DNA from: Burkholderia sp. TSV86
GTDB lineage: Bacteria; Pseudomonadota; Gammaproteobacteria; Burkholderiales; Burkholderiaceae
Reading direction: 5' to 3'
Assembly: GCF_001522865.1 (NCBI RefSeq)
Contig: NZ_LOWB01000015.1
Location: 62,001-126,000, forward strand
DNA: 64,000 nt
Program-made: the position numbers and the translations under genes
Shown here: one piece after another, positions 1-9,270 of the stretch
How the letters are laid out: each line of letters opens with the position of its first letter
Position numbering within the stretch: the stretch's first letter is position 1
The notes under the pieces: model-generated
The model's database searches: none
What the model was told of the DNA's origin: nothing
Seen by the model: the letters and a program-made list of their open reading frames with translations, nothing else

Positions 1-117
1 CCGGAAGACGGTTTCGCAATGAGGGCAGCGCGCCGCGAGGCGCGCGTGCGCCGGCGTCTGGCTGCCCCAAGCGCGCCGACTGTCTTCTTCGGGGGACGAC
101 GAACGAAGTGAGTTCAT
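1..117 (-). CDS. Zinc-ribbon (MJ0042/DUF3426-type) protein, N-terminal fragment
   Basis: Only the first 39 codons lie in the window; the gene runs off the left edge. Translation from the ATG at 117 gives a short leader and then CPHCETVFR, the first half of the MJ0042-type zinc ribbon in which two CxxC pairs bind a metal. The family is known as DUF3426-containing proteins, usually with a later transmembrane segment, that often lie next to prmA in betaproteobacteria. The gene is 47 bp downstream of prmA on the same strand, so it is probably the last gene of the acc operon. Its function is not known. The start is the only in-frame ATG seen upstream of the ribbon. Confidence 0.75.
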   Translation of the reverse strand, partial: MNSLRSSSPEEDSRRAWGSQTPAHARLAARCPHCETVFR

Positions 118-164
118 GTTAGCCGGGCCGCCAGCTAAGCCGTTAGGGTTGGACTGCGCCTATT

Positions 165-1067
165 CTAATGGCTTTCGCGCCGTGTTCCGGCGAGGCAGAC
201 CCAACCTTCGTGTTCGCGCCAGACGGCGATGTCGAGATAGCGCGCATAGGCGCTCGCGACTTCGTCCGCTTGCCGCGCGAGCACGCCAGACAGCGCGAGC
301 CGTCCGCCCGGCTTCACTTTCGACGCGAGCATCGATGCCATCAGCTTCAGCGGATTCGACAGGATATTCGCGACGACGATATCGAATTCGCTGTCGGGGC
401 AAGCGTTGGGCAGGCCATAGACGACCTCGGCGCGGTTGCGCGCGCTGTTCTGGCGCGCGGCTTCGACAGCTTGAGGGTCGATGTCGATGCCGGTCACGCT
501 GCCCGCGCCGCATTTCTTCGCGAGAATCGCGAGGATGCCGGAGCCGCAGCCGTAATCGAGGACCGACTGCCCCGGTTGCACCGTTTGTTCGAGCCACTCC
601 ATGCAGAGACGCGTCGTCGGGTGGCTGCCCGTGCCGAATGCGAGGCCGGGATCGAGTTCGAGTACGAGCGCTTCGGGTTCTGGCGCATCATGCCAAGACG
701 GCACGACCCAGATTCGTTCGCCGATATGGATCGGATCGAATTGCGATTGCGTCAGCCGTACCCAATCCTGATCCTCGACGTCGCGCACGTCGAAGCGCGG
801 CGTCTTGGCGAGGCCGATTTCATTCGCGGCGGCGGCAAGCAGCACGGCGGGGTCGTGCGTCGCGTCGACGAGCGCGACCACGCGCGAGCGCTGCCACGCG
901 GTGCGCTCCGGCACGAGGCCCGGCTCGCCGAAGAGCGGCTGTTCATCCGGCGTATCGGCGTCGGCGTCCTCGACGGACACCGACAGCGCTCCCAGCTCGA
1001 CGAGCGCGTCGGACAACGCCTCCGCGTGCTCGCGCGGCAGCTCGACGACGAGTTCCCGGTAACTCAT
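165..1067 (-). CDS. prmA: Ribosomal protein L11 methyltransferase
   Basis: PrmA trimethylates ribosomal protein L11 in the cytoplasm using S-adenosylmethionine. The 300-residue product has the usual small N-terminal L11-recognition domain followed by a Rossmann methyltransferase domain. Visible motifs are the SAM-binding [13 protein letters not shown] and, further on, [10 protein letters not shown], which is the NPPY-like catalytic loop of this family. Length is typical. The ATG at 1067 overlaps the accC stop by four bases (ATGA), indicating translational coupling; an upstream in-frame extension lies inside accC and is rejected. Conserved context with accBC supports the call. Confidence 0.96.
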   Translation of the reverse strand: MSYRELVVELPREHAEALSDALVELGALSVSVEDADADTPDEQPLFGEPGLVPERTAWQRSRVVALVDATHDPAVLLAAAANEIGLAKTPRFDVRDVEDQDWVRLTQSQFDPIHIGERIWVVPSWHDAPEPEALVLELDPGLAFGTGSHPTTRLCMEWLEQTVQPGQSVLDYGCGSGILAILAKKCGAGSVTGIDIDPQAVEAARQNSARNRAEVVYGLPNACPDSEFDIVVANILSNPLKLMASMLASKVKPGGRLALSGVLARQADEVASAYARYLDIAVWREHEGWVCLAGTRRESH

Positions 1068-2437
1068 GACGCTGCTTCTTCCGGCGCGTGCTGCTGCCGC
1101 TGCGCGAGGCGGTGCTCGAGATAATGGATGCTGGTGCCGCCTTCGACGAACTTCGAGTCGAGCATCAATTCGCGATGCAGCGGGATGTTGGTCTGGATGC
1201 CTTCGACCACCATTTCCGACAGCGCGATCCGCATCCGGTTGATTGCCTGCTCGCGCGTCGCGCCGTAGGCGATCAGCTTGCCGATCATCGAATCGTAATT
1301 GGGCGGCACGAAGTAGCCGTTGTACACGTGCGAATCGACACGGATGCCGGGGCCGCCCGGGGTATGCCACGACGTGATCCGGCCTGGCGACGGCGTGAAT
1401 TTGAACGGGTCCTCGGCGTTGATCCGGCATTCGATTGCGTGGCCGCGGAACTGGATATCGCGCTGGCGGATCGACAGCTTTTCACCGGCCGCGATCTTGA
1501 TCTGCTCCTGCACGATGTCGACGCCGGTGATCAGCTCCGTCACCGGATGCTCGACCTGCACGCGCGTGTTCATCTCGATGAAGTAGAACTCGTTGTTTTC
1601 GTACAGGAATTCGAACGTGCCCGCGCCGAGGTAACCCATCTTCTTGCACGCGTCCGCGCAGCGGTCACCGATCCGGTCGATCAGGCGGCGCGGGATGCCG
1701 GGCGCGGGGGCTTCCTCGATCACCTTCTGGTGGCGGCGCTGCATCGAGCAGTCGCGCTCGCCCAGCCACAGCGCGTTGCGGTGCGAGTCCGACAGCACTT
1801 GAATCTCGATGTGGCGCGGGTTTTCGAGGAACTTCTCCATATAGACCTGCGGATTGCCGAACGCGCGGCCCGCTTCCTCGCGCGTCATGTTGACCGCGTT
1901 GACGAGCGCCGCCTCGGTGTGGACGACGCGCATCCCGCGCCCGCCGCCGCCGCCCGCCGCCTTGATGATCACCGGATAGCCGATCGAGCGCGCGATCTTC
2001 ACGATCTCCTTCGGATCGTCCGGCAGTGCGCCGTCCGAGCCCGGCACGCACGGCACGCCGGTCTTGATCATCGTCTGCTTCGCGGTGACCTTGTCGCCCA
2101 TCATCCGGATCGTGTCCGGGCGCGGGCCGATGAACGTGAAGCCCGATTGCTCGACGCGCTCGGCGAAATCGGCATTTTCCGACAGGAAGCCGTAGCCGGG
2201 GTGAATCGCTTCGGCGTCCGTCACTTCGGCCGCGCTGATGAGGGCCGGCATGTTCAGATAGCTGAGGTTCGACGGGGCCGGCCCAATGCAGACCGCTTCG
2301 TCGGCGAGCCTCACATACTTGGCTTCCTTGTCGGCCTCGGAATAGACGACCACCGTCTTGACGCCGAGCTCGCGGCACGCGCGCTGGATGCGCAACGCGA
2401 TTTCCCCGCGATTGGCAATGAGGATTTTTTCAAACAT
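1064..2437 (-). CDS. accC: Acetyl-CoA carboxylase, biotin carboxylase subunit
   Basis: AccC carboxylates the biotin on AccB using ATP and bicarbonate, the first half-reaction of malonyl-CoA synthesis for fatty acids. The 457-residue protein starts [14 protein letters not shown], the conserved biotin carboxylase N-terminus, followed by an ATP-grasp domain with the glycine-rich loop [11 protein letters not shown] and the catalytic stretch [14 protein letters not shown]. Length matches the family (about 450). It lies 93 bp downstream of accB and overlaps prmA by 4 bp, so accB-accC-prmA reads as one leftward operon. The carboxyltransferase genes accA and accD are not in the window. Confidence 0.98.
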   Translation of the reverse strand: MFEKILIANRGEIALRIQRACRELGVKTVVVYSEADKEAKYVRLADEAVCIGPAPSNLSYLNMPALISAAEVTDAEAIHPGYGFLSENADFAERVEQSGFTFIGPRPDTIRMMGDKVTAKQTMIKTGVPCVPGSDGALPDDPKEIVKIARSIGYPVIIKAAGGGGGRGMRVVHTEAALVNAVNMTREEAGRAFGNPQVYMEKFLENPRHIEIQVLSDSHRNALWLGERDCSMQRRHQKVIEEAPAPGIPRRLIDRIGDRCADACKKMGYLGAGTFEFLYENNEFYFIEMNTRVQVEHPVTELITGVDIVQEQIKIAAGEKLSIRQRDIQFRGHAIECRINAEDPFKFTPSPGRITSWHTPGGPGIRVDSHVYNGYFVPPNYDSMIGKLIAYGATREQAINRMRIALSEMVVEGIQTNIPLHRELMLDSKFVEGGTSIHYLEHRLAQRQQHAPEEAAS

Positions 2438-2530
2438 AGCGAGTATTCGTCTCTTCGATGGGCACGCGCTGCGCGTGCCTTGAGGAGCAGGGCGGCGGCG
2501 CTCTCGACGCGCGCGCCGCGCGGGCAGACG

Positions 2531-3001
2531 TTAGCCGATCACGAAAAGCGGTTGGCCGTATTCGACGGCCTGGCCGTTCTCGGCAAGGATTTCCTTGATG
2601 ACGCCGGCTTTGTCCGATTCGATTTCGTTCAGCAGCTTCATTGCTTCGATGATGCAAAGCGTCTGGCCTTCCTTGACCGTGTCGCCGACCTGGACGAACG
2701 GATCGGCGCCCGGTGACGGCGCGCGGTAGAACGTGCCGACCATCGGCGACGTGACGACGTGGCCTTGCGGCGCGGCCGGCGCGACCGCAGCGGCGGCCGG
2801 CGCGCTTGTGCTTTCGGGCTGCGCCGTGACGGCGGGGGCAGGGGCGCTCACATGCGGCGCAAAGCCGCCCGATTGCTGGACGTAGACCGGCGGCGCGTTC
2901 TTGACGATGCGAACCTTGCCTTCGCCTTCGGTGACTTCCAGCTCGGAGATGCCGGATTCGGAGACGAGGTCGATCAAAGTTTTCAGCTTACGAAGGTCCA
3001 T
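2531..3001 (-). CDS. accB: Biotin carboxyl carrier protein of acetyl-CoA carboxylase
   Basis: AccB carries the biotin that moves CO2 between AccC and the carboxyltransferase. The 156-residue protein starts [18 protein letters not shown], as in other AccB proteins. It then has an Ala/Pro-rich linker (about residues 48-80) and a C-terminal biotinyl domain. EAMKLLNE places the biotinylated lysine at residue 122. The chosen ATG at 3001 has a purine-rich Shine-Dalgarno (AAGGGGAA) just upstream; a longer in-frame extension to 3148 would overlap aroQ and lacks family similarity. Confidence 0.97.
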   Translation of the reverse strand: MDLRKLKTLIDLVSESGISELEVTEGEGKVRIVKNAPPVYVQQSGGFAPHVSAPAPAVTAQPESTSAPAAAAVAPAAPQGHVVTSPMVGTFYRAPSPGADPFVQVGDTVKEGQTLCIIEAMKLLNEIESDKAGVIKEILAENGQAVEYGQPLFVIG

Positions 3002-3069
3002 CGGGAATTCCCCTTTCAATACGTGAAACGCCGGTTCGGAACCGGCGCTGAATCGAGTTCTTGTAAATC

Positions 3070-3522
3070 TCAGCCGCGCGCCGCCTGTTGCAGCTTGTCG
3101 AGCGCGTATTCGAGTGCGTACAGATAGCCTTTCCAGCCAAGGCCGCAAATCACGCCTTCGGCCTGATCGGAAAAATAAGAGTGATGCCGGAACGGTTCGC
3201 GCCGGTGCACATTCGACAGATGGATCTCGACAAACGGGATGCCGACCCCCGCGAGCGCATCCCGAATCGCGACGCTCGTATGCGTATACGCAGCGGGATT
3301 GATCAGAATGAATGCGGTGCCGTCGGTTCTTGCCGCCTGGATGCGATCAACCAGCGCACCCTCATGATTGCTTTGAAACGACTCGAGTGCCGCGCCCGCC
3401 TGTTGCGCGCGCGCAGCCAGCGCTTGATCGATCTGCTCGAGCGTGACGCGGCCGTACACCTCCGGTTCCCGGGTGCCGAGAAGGTTGAGATTAGGGCCGT
3501 GGAGCACCAGCAATCGAGTCAT
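3070..3522 (-). CDS. aroQ: Type II 3-dehydroquinate dehydratase
   Basis: This enzyme converts 3-dehydroquinate to 3-dehydroshikimate in the shikimate pathway. The 150-residue size is typical of the dodecameric type II family. [18 protein letters not shown] holds the catalytic Arg18 and Tyr23; [17 protein letters not shown] carries the conserved active-site His and substrate-binding residues. It is the first gene of the leftward aroQ-accB-accC-prmA operon, 68 bp upstream of accB, an arrangement common in beta- and gammaproteobacteria. aroE, for the following pathway step, is also in this window at 9.3 kb but in another unit. Confidence 0.97.
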   Translation of the reverse strand: MTRLLVLHGPNLNLLGTREPEVYGRVTLEQIDQALAARAQQAGAALESFQSNHEGALVDRIQAARTDGTAFILINPAAYTHTSVAIRDALAGVGIPFVEIHLSNVHRREPFRHHSYFSDQAEGVICGLGWKGYLYALEYALDKLQQAARG

Positions 3523-3554
3523 GGTCGCTTCTTTTTCTGCGCAATTGCGCGAAC

Positions 3555-3582
3555 TTTATCGCCAATTAGAGAAATTTGTCTA
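3555..3582 (-). promoter_or_regulatory. Candidate sigma70 promoter for the aroQ-acc operon
   Basis: On the minus strand a TAGACA box (5/6 match to TTGACA) is followed 16 bp later by GATAAA (4/6 match to TATAAT). The predicted start lies roughly 25 bp before the aroQ ATG. The surrounding 194-bp gap is less GC-rich than the genes. Judged by eye only. Confidence 0.4.
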
Positions 3583-3716
3583 GTTTCGCCGAATGGCTGG
3601 CGGCGCCGGCGCGTCGGCGGAGGCGTGCCACCAGGCTCAGAATCGGCTAATTTCAGGCAATTTTGCTTCAATCTACTCGAAATTGCTCGTAATGTGCCGA
3701 GAATCAGTTCGACTCG

Positions 3717-4283
3717 TCAGAGCGTGTCGAGGAGGCGTCTGAGCTCGTCCACATGAATTTGCCCGAGCTTCGTCATACGGATCTTGCCGCTTGCGTCGAT
3801 CACGACTGTAAACGGTAATGCGCCCGCAGTATTGCCAAAATTTCGGGCCAGATCTGCGCCCGTATAGCCACTGACGAAGATCGGATAGTCGACCGGCACT
3901 TTCTTCAGGAAGTTTTTTACGTTTTGTTCCGAATCGACGCCTATTCCGACGAAATGGATGTCTTTTTTCGCGTATTCATGGGACAGGCTGACGAGTTCGG
4001 GCATTTCCGCCACGCATGGGCCGCACCAGGATGCCCAGAAATTGACGACAGTATTCTTGCCCTTATATGCAGCGAGCGCGTGCGATTTGCCGTCGACGCC
4101 GGGGAACGACGCAGCCCATAGTGCGTCGACGGGAGCGCCGGGCGCCGCGTTTACAGACGGCGTGGCCGCTTGGGCGTCTTCGTTGCCCGCGCTGCCGCGC
4201 CACCAATGGCCGGCGGCCAAGCCGCCGGCGGCCGCAATGGCCGCAACCGCGACGGCCGTGAAAATCCGTTTGCTGTTCGTCAT
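3717..4283 (-). CDS. TlpA/ResA-like thiol:disulfide oxidoreductase, membrane-anchored
   Basis: This is a 188-residue thioredoxin-fold protein of the TlpA/ResA group, which usually reduces disulfides in the periplasm, for example in cytochrome c maturation. An uncleaved signal anchor (residues 5-25, rich in Ala/Val/Ile) is followed by a redoxin domain with the active-site motif WCGPC at residues 86-90 in the context NFWASWCGPCVAEMPEL. The conserved cis-Pro region reads GALPFTVVID. The ATG at 4283 overlaps the stop of the upstream gene by four bases; an in-frame extension to 4457 lies inside that gene and is unlikely. The specific partner cannot be inferred. Confidence 0.85.
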   Translation of the reverse strand: MTNSKRIFTAVAVAAIAAAGGLAAGHWWRGSAGNEDAQAATPSVNAAPGAPVDALWAASFPGVDGKSHALAAYKGKNTVVNFWASWCGPCVAEMPELVSLSHEYAKKDIHFVGIGVDSEQNVKNFLKKVPVDYPIFVSGYTGADLARNFGNTAGALPFTVVIDASGKIRMTKLGQIHVDELRRLLDTL

Positions 4284-4933
4284 CGATTCGGGTCGGTCGG
4301 TGAGGAGGGCGTGGCGTCGAGCAAGGCGCGCAAGGCCGGCGCATCGGCCCGGGCAAGCCGGCCGCGGGCATCCGCCTTCAGGGCGCCGCGCAGGTCGTTG
4401 CTCGTATAGAGGGTCAAATGGATGCCGACGGGCGTTTCGCCGCGCGTTCCGCGCCACAAGAAGCTGAGCGTTTCGACGTCGCCGCGTCCCGCGAAATGGC
4501 GGGTCTCGGAAACGTCGTATTGAACGTTCTGATTTAGCAGATAAATTGCGACATCTTTCTGATTATCGCAAAAGATCTGCAAATAAATATCGGAATGTGC
4601 GTTAGCGGTGCCGTTCAACACCGCGCCGGCGATGTACGGGTTAAACGGAGCGAGCCGCTCCATCCACGCGAGGGCGATCGTGCGCAGCCGCCTCAACTCG
4701 GCGGGCTGGGTGTCAGCCTGGAACAGGGCCAGATACTCGTGCAGTTCTTCTTCGATCTGGTCGTTATCCGGCAGCCATTCTCCGGCTATCCGGCTGTCGC
4801 CGCCCAGCACCTGTCGGGCGGCCTTGCGTTTTGCGCCAGCGTAATCGAGCCCATCTTCGGCGATCAGGCGCGCCGCCGCTAGCGCGATTTCGTCGCGCAC
4901 GCGTTGCGGATCGAGTAGGGTTTTGCGAGACAT
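4280..4933 (-). CDS. Conserved hypothetical protein upstream of the TlpA-like gene
   Basis: I do not recognise a defined function. The 217-residue soluble protein has no signal peptide or membrane segment. The N-terminal 40 residues are charged and helical (RDEIALAAARLIAEDGLDYAGAKRK in outline), and the central part includes LAPFNPYIAGAVLNGTANAHSDIYLQIF and NVQYDVSETRHF, which resemble the nucleotidyltransferase-like proteins sometimes found beside mpl in Burkholderia. It is translationally coupled to the TlpA-like gene (ATGA overlap) and divergent from mpl. It should not be labelled as a UDP-MurNAc ligase on the basis of its neighbour. Confidence 0.75.
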   Translation of the reverse strand: MSRKTLLDPQRVRDEIALAAARLIAEDGLDYAGAKRKAARQVLGGDSRIAGEWLPDNDQIEEELHEYLALFQADTQPAELRRLRTIALAWMERLAPFNPYIAGAVLNGTANAHSDIYLQIFCDNQKDVAIYLLNQNVQYDVSETRHFAGRGDVETLSFLWRGTRGETPVGIHLTLYTSNDLRGALKADARGRLARADAPALRALLDATPSSPTDPNR

Positions 4934-5003
4934 GATCCGATAATCATACTAGAACGGCATGACGCGGCGGCCGCGCCTTGGCGGAGCCCCTGGTGACGTC
5001 AGT

Positions 5004-5009
5004 TACAAT
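5004..5009 (+). promoter_or_regulatory. Possible -10 box upstream of mpl
   Basis: TACAAT occurs 115 bp before the mpl ATG in the divergent gap. The best -35 candidate, TTGGCG at 4978-4983, is 20 bp away, which is longer than optimal, so this is a weak call. Confidence 0.25.
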
Positions 5010-5123
5010 AGTGCGCTTTGGGCGGCGGCGCGAGCGCCCGCTCATGCGCGTATTCCCGGCAACCGGCGCACGTCGCGGCCGGCCTTCGGTTCGATTCGAC
5101 GCCCATGCGGCGCAAAAAGCTCT

Positions 5124-6521
5124 ATGCATATCCACATTCTTGGCATCTGCGGCACCTTCATGGGTGGTCTTGCCGTGCTCGCCCGCGCGGCCGGCCATAC
5201 GGTGACCGGATGCGATGCGGGCGTCTACCCGCCGATGAGCACGCAACTCGAAGCGCAGGGCATTCAGTTGATCGAAGGTTATGGCGCCGAGCAGGTTGAT
5301 CTGAAGCCCGATCTGTTCGTGATCGGCAATGTCGTGTCACGCGGCAATCCGCTGATGGAGGCGATTCTCGATCGCGGGCTGCCTTATGTATCGGGGCCAC
5401 AATGGCTCGGCGAACACGTGCTCGCGGGCAAGTGGGTGCTCGCTGTCGCCGGCACGCATGGCAAGACGACGACGAGTTCGATGCTCGCATGGCTTCTCGA
5501 AGACGCGGGCCTGAACCCAGGCTTTCTGATTGGCGGCGTGCCGTTGAATTTCGGCGTATCCGCGCGACTTACCGATTCGACTTTCTTCGTGATCGAAGCC
5601 GACGAGTACGATACCGCTTTCTTCGACAAGCGCTCGAAATTTGTCCATTACCGGCCGCGTACCGCGATTCTCAATAATCTCGAGTTCGATCACGCTGACA
5701 TTTTTCCTGATCTTGCCGCGATCGAGACGCAATTCCATCATCTGGTTCGCACCGTGCCGAGCATCGGCAGGCTGGTGACGAACGGCCGCGACGACGCGCT
5801 CGAGCGTGTGCTGGCACGTGGATGCTGGAGCGAGGTCGAGCGCTTCGGCGTCGACGGCGGCTGGCAGGCGTTGTCCGCGGATGACGGCGTGCCTGTCGAC
5901 GAGCGCTTTGCCGTCTACTCGCGCAGCGAGCGTGTCGGCGTCGTCGAGTGGCAGGTGCAGGGCGAGCACAACCGAATGAATGCGCTCGCCGCGATCGCGG
6001 CCGCGCGCCATGTCGGCGTGCCGCCGCTGCGTGCCGCCGCCGCGCTTGCCACATTCCGTAACGTGAAACGCCGGATGGAGGTGCGCGGCAGCGTCGACGG
6101 CGTGACGGTCTATGACGACTTCGCGCATCATCCGACTGCGATCGAAACCACGATCGCCGGCCTTCGTGCGCGTATCGGCCGGGAAAATGGTCGCATCCTC
6201 GCCGTGCTCGAACCGCGCTCGAACACTATGAAACTCGGCGTGATGAAGGCGCAACTGCCGGCGAGCCTTGCCGACGCCGATCTCGTGTTCGGCTATGGCG
6301 CCTCCACGGGCCGCGACGCGCTCGGCTGGCATCTTGCGGATACGCTTGCGCCGCTTGGCGACAACGCGCGCGCGTTCGACGATCTGCATGCGCTCGTGAA
6401 CGCGGTGACGCAGGCGGCGCGGCCGGGCGATCACGTGCTCGTGATGAGCAACGGCGGCTTCGGCGGAGTTCATCAGAAGCTCCTGGATGCGCTCGCCGCG
6501 CGCAGCCGGAGCGGCGCGTGA
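5124..6521 (+). CDS. mpl: UDP-N-acetylmuramate:L-Ala-gamma-D-Glu-meso-DAP ligase (murein tripeptide ligase)
   Basis: Mpl attaches recycled murein tripeptide to UDP-MurNAc in the cytoplasm, feeding peptidoglycan recycling back to synthesis. The 465-residue protein begins MHIHILGICGTFMGGLA, the Mpl-specific N-terminus, and has the Mur ligase P-loop GTHGKTTT at residues 110-117, the EADEYDTAFFDKRSKF motif, and the C-terminal EPRSNTMK segment. Length is typical. The ATG at 5124 matches the family N-terminus; the open frame extends upstream to 4959 without family similarity. It overlaps the next gene by four bases. Confidence 0.95.
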   Translation: MHIHILGICGTFMGGLAVLARAAGHTVTGCDAGVYPPMSTQLEAQGIQLIEGYGAEQVDLKPDLFVIGNVVSRGNPLMEAILDRGLPYVSGPQWLGEHVLAGKWVLAVAGTHGKTTTSSMLAWLLEDAGLNPGFLIGGVPLNFGVSARLTDSTFFVIEADEYDTAFFDKRSKFVHYRPRTAILNNLEFDHADIFPDLAAIETQFHHLVRTVPSIGRLVTNGRDDALERVLARGCWSEVERFGVDGGWQALSADDGVPVDERFAVYSRSERVGVVEWQVQGEHNRMNALAAIAAARHVGVPPLRAAAALATFRNVKRRMEVRGSVDGVTVYDDFAHHPTAIETTIAGLRARIGRENGRILAVLEPRSNTMKLGVMKAQLPASLADADLVFGYGASTGRDALGWHLADTLAPLGDNARAFDDLHALVNAVTQAARPGDHVLVMSNGGFGGVHQKLLDALAARSRSGA

Positions 6522-7087
6522 TTCTCTATCTGCACGGCTTCCGCTCGTCGCCGCAGTCGTTCAAGGCGCGTGCGCTGGCCGCGCGGCTTGCCGAGCTGGG
6601 CCGTTTGGGTGAGTGGCGCTGCCCGGCGCTGCCGGTCGCACCGATCGATGCGGTTGCGGTTGCCGAAGCGCAGGCCGCAGGCGTGCCGGCGCACGAAGTG
6701 ACCGTGATAGGCAGTTCGCTCGGCGGCTACTACGCGACCTGGCTTGCGCAGAAGCACGGCTGGCGCGCGGTGCTGCTGAATCCTGCGACGCAGCCGCAGC
6801 GCGACTTGCAGCGTTATCTCGGCGAGCAGCCGCTTTGGCACGGCGGCGGTACGATCGTTGTCGAGCCGCATCATCTGGACGAGTTGAATGCGTTGCGCGT
6901 GCCGGCGATCACGCGGCCGCAGCGCTACTATCTATTCGCGGCGACGGGCGACGAGGTGCTCGATTACCGCGAGATGCTGGCGCACTACCCCGGCGCACGG
7001 ACTCGCGTCATCGACGGCAGCGATCATGGGATCAGCGAATTTGCCGACTATATCGACGACGTTCTTGCATTTTGCGATGCCGGATAA
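6518..7087 (+). CDS. YqiA/YcfP-like alpha/beta-hydrolase (esterase)
   Basis: This 189-residue protein starts from GTG overlapping the mpl stop (GTGA). It begins ILYLHGFRSSPQSFKA, where LHGF is the oxyanion-hole strand of YqiA-type esterases. The nucleophile elbow is GSSLGGYYATWLA (serine near residue 69). Late in the chain are GDEVLDY and GSDHGIS, which supply the probable acid and His of the triad. The family cleaves short-chain esters of unknown natural substrate. The overlap suggests co-expression with mpl, but no functional link is known. Confidence 0.85.
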   Translation: MILYLHGFRSSPQSFKARALAARLAELGRLGEWRCPALPVAPIDAVAVAEAQAAGVPAHEVTVIGSSLGGYYATWLAQKHGWRAVLLNPATQPQRDLQRYLGEQPLWHGGGTIVVEPHHLDELNALRVPAITRPQRYYLFAATGDEVLDYREMLAHYPGARTRVIDGSDHGISEFADYIDDVLAFCDAG

Positions 7088-7194
7088 GCAGCGCCGGATA
7101 CGAAGCCGGCGTTCGAAACCGTGACACAACACATGGCGCCGCTTCCGGCCGGAGCGCGGCGCACGACAGTCTGAACGAAAGACGAGAGTATTGA

Positions 7195-9270
7195 GTGAAC
7201 GTTTTCTTCGAGGAATCGGGCAGTTTCAAGGCCGGCAGCGTGCTGTCCCGGCAAGGCGACGCGTTTCAGGTCGAGTTGCCGGGCGGCCGGCGCGCGAAGG
7301 TGCGCGCGAAGGATGTGCTGATCGAATTCGACAAGCCCGCCGCAGGCGAACTGATGCAGCAGGCGGACGAGGCGGCGCAGCAGATCGACCTGGATTTTCT
7401 GTGGGAGTGCGCGCCCGCTGACGAATTCGCGTACTCGACGCTGGCCGATGAATATTTCGGCGCGAATTATGGCCCTGTCGAGCGTGCTGCGCTTGTCCTG
7501 CGTCTGCATGGCTCGCCCATTTATTTTCGCCGCAAGGGGCGTGGGCAATATCAGCGCGCGCCGCAAGAGCAGCTCAAGATGGCGCTTGCCGCGCTCGAGC
7601 GCAAACGTCAGCAGGCGCTCGTGCAAGCCGGCTATGAGGAAGAGCTGAAGGCGGGGCGGCTGCCCGACGCGTTCGTCGGCCGCGCGCTGAATCTGCTGAC
7701 GAAGCCGGACAAGAATTCGATCGAATACAAGGCGCTCGAGGCGGCCGCCGCCGCGCGTGGCGTGTCGCCCGCGCGGCTGATGCTCGATTGCGGCGGGATT
7801 GCGTCGGCGCGCGCGCTGCATGAGGCGCGTTTTCTTGCCGAGTACTTTCCGCATGGCACGGGCTTTCCGAGCGTGACCGTCGGCAAGCTGCCGGACGATC
7901 TGCCGCGCGCGGATGTCAGCGCGTTCTCGATCGACGATATCACGACCACCGAGATCGACGACGCGTTCTCGGTCGAGCATTTGGCGGACGCCCGCGTGCG
8001 GATCGGCGTGCATATCGCGGCGCCCGCGCTCGGCATTACGCGCGGCGACCCGATCGACGCGATCGCGCGCGCGCGGCTGTCGACCGTCTATATGCCTGGC
8101 GACAAGATCACGATGCTGCCGGACGACGTCGTCGACATCTTCACGCTGAAAGAGGGCGGCTATCGCCCGGCGTTGTCGCTTTACATCATCGTGAACCGCG
8201 ACACGCAGGAGATCGTCGCGAACGAAACGCGCGCCGAGTTGGTGTATGTGAAAAGCAACCTGCGGCACAACACGCTCGACGAACTGGTGACCGAGGAGTC
8301 GCTGGCGGCCGGCACGGGCGACTATCCGCACAAGGACGATATCGCGGTGCTCTGGCCGCTCGCGCAGGCGCTCTTCGAGAAGCGTCAGGTCGCGCGCGCG
8401 GGCTATGGGTTGAAGCGCGAGGTGCAGCGCAACACCGATTTCAATTTCTACGTCGAAGGCGAGCATGTGACGATCACGCCGCGCCGGCGCGGCTCGCCGC
8501 TCGATCTGATCGTCTCTGAACTCGCGATTCTGGCCAATTCGACGTGGGGCGCGTTCCTGCACGATCATAGCGTGCCGGGAATCTATCGCACGCAGCGCGC
8601 GTTCGGCATGCCGAGCGGGCCCAAGCGCACGCGGATGCAGACGAGCGCCGCGCCGCACGAAGGGCTCGGCGTGCCGCAGTATGCATGGAGCACTTCGCCG
8701 CTGCGCCGCTACGTCGACCTCGTCAACCAATGGCAACTGCTCGCGTGCGTGCAGCATGGCGTGACGGCGAAGCTTGCCGCGCCGTTCAAGCCGAAGGACG
8801 CGGATCTGTACGCGGTCGTGCAGGGGTTTGACGATACGTATGCCGCTTATGCCGACCATCAGCGCCGGATGGAGTATTTCTGGTGTCTGCGCTGGATCAA
8901 GCAGGAAGGCCGCAAGCAGGTAAGCGCGACCGTCGTGAAGGGCGATCTCGTGCGGCTGGACGAAGTGCCGCTGCTGCTGCACGTGCCTGCGCTCGGCGTG
9001 CATGCGCGCGGCACGCGCGTGCTGCTCGACGTGATGTCGATCGATGAGCTGACGGTCGAGGCGTCGGTGCGGCTCGTGAGCGTGCTTGACGCGCCGACGG
9101 TATCGAGCGGCGAGCCCGCCGACGATGACGAGGATACCGAAGCGGCCGGCGATGCGTTGCTCGACGCAGCCGGCGAATCCGCCGAAAGCGACACGCAAGC
9201 GCTTGCCGAGGCGGGCAGCGTGGCGGGAGACGGCGGCGCTTCGGCCGACGGTGCGGAGCCCGCGCCGTGA
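7195..9270 (+). CDS. RNB-domain exoribonuclease (RNase II/R family)
   Basis: This 691-residue protein is predicted to degrade RNA 3'-to-5'. The catalytic RNB domain occupies about residues 230-560. DDITTTEIDDAFS contains the metal-binding aspartates, followed later by YAWSTSPLRRYVDLVNQ, the RNB core motif around the substrate-binding arginines. The N-terminus lacks clear cold-shock repeats and the last 60 residues are an acidic, Ala/Ser-rich tail of low complexity. The GTG at 7195 is the first codon giving the family-like MNVFFEESGSF start. Its stop overlaps the aroE start. RNase II and RNase R cannot be told apart with certainty, so no symbol is given. Confidence 0.88.
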   Translation: MNVFFEESGSFKAGSVLSRQGDAFQVELPGGRRAKVRAKDVLIEFDKPAAGELMQQADEAAQQIDLDFLWECAPADEFAYSTLADEYFGANYGPVERAALVLRLHGSPIYFRRKGRGQYQRAPQEQLKMALAALERKRQQALVQAGYEEELKAGRLPDAFVGRALNLLTKPDKNSIEYKALEAAAAARGVSPARLMLDCGGIASARALHEARFLAEYFPHGTGFPSVTVGKLPDDLPRADVSAFSIDDITTTEIDDAFSVEHLADARVRIGVHIAAPALGITRGDPIDAIARARLSTVYMPGDKITMLPDDVVDIFTLKEGGYRPALSLYIIVNRDTQEIVANETRAELVYVKSNLRHNTLDELVTEESLAAGTGDYPHKDDIAVLWPLAQALFEKRQVARAGYGLKREVQRNTDFNFYVEGEHVTITPRRRGSPLDLIVSELAILANSTWGAFLHDHSVPGIYRTQRAFGMPSGPKRTRMQTSAAPHEGLGVPQYAWSTSPLRRYVDLVNQWQLLACVQHGVTAKLAAPFKPKDADLYAVVQGFDDTYAAYADHQRRMEYFWCLRWIKQEGRKQVSATVVKGDLVRLDEVPLLLHVPALGVHARGTRVLLDVMSIDELTVEASVRLVSVLDAPTVSSGEPADDDEDTEAAGDALLDAAGESAESDTQALAEAGSVAGDGGASADGAEPAP

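Noticed and set aside
1088..2716. Long plus-strand frame antisense to accC-accB
   Set aside because: A shadow of the real genes; high GC codon usage keeps antisense frames open, and the product has no motif.
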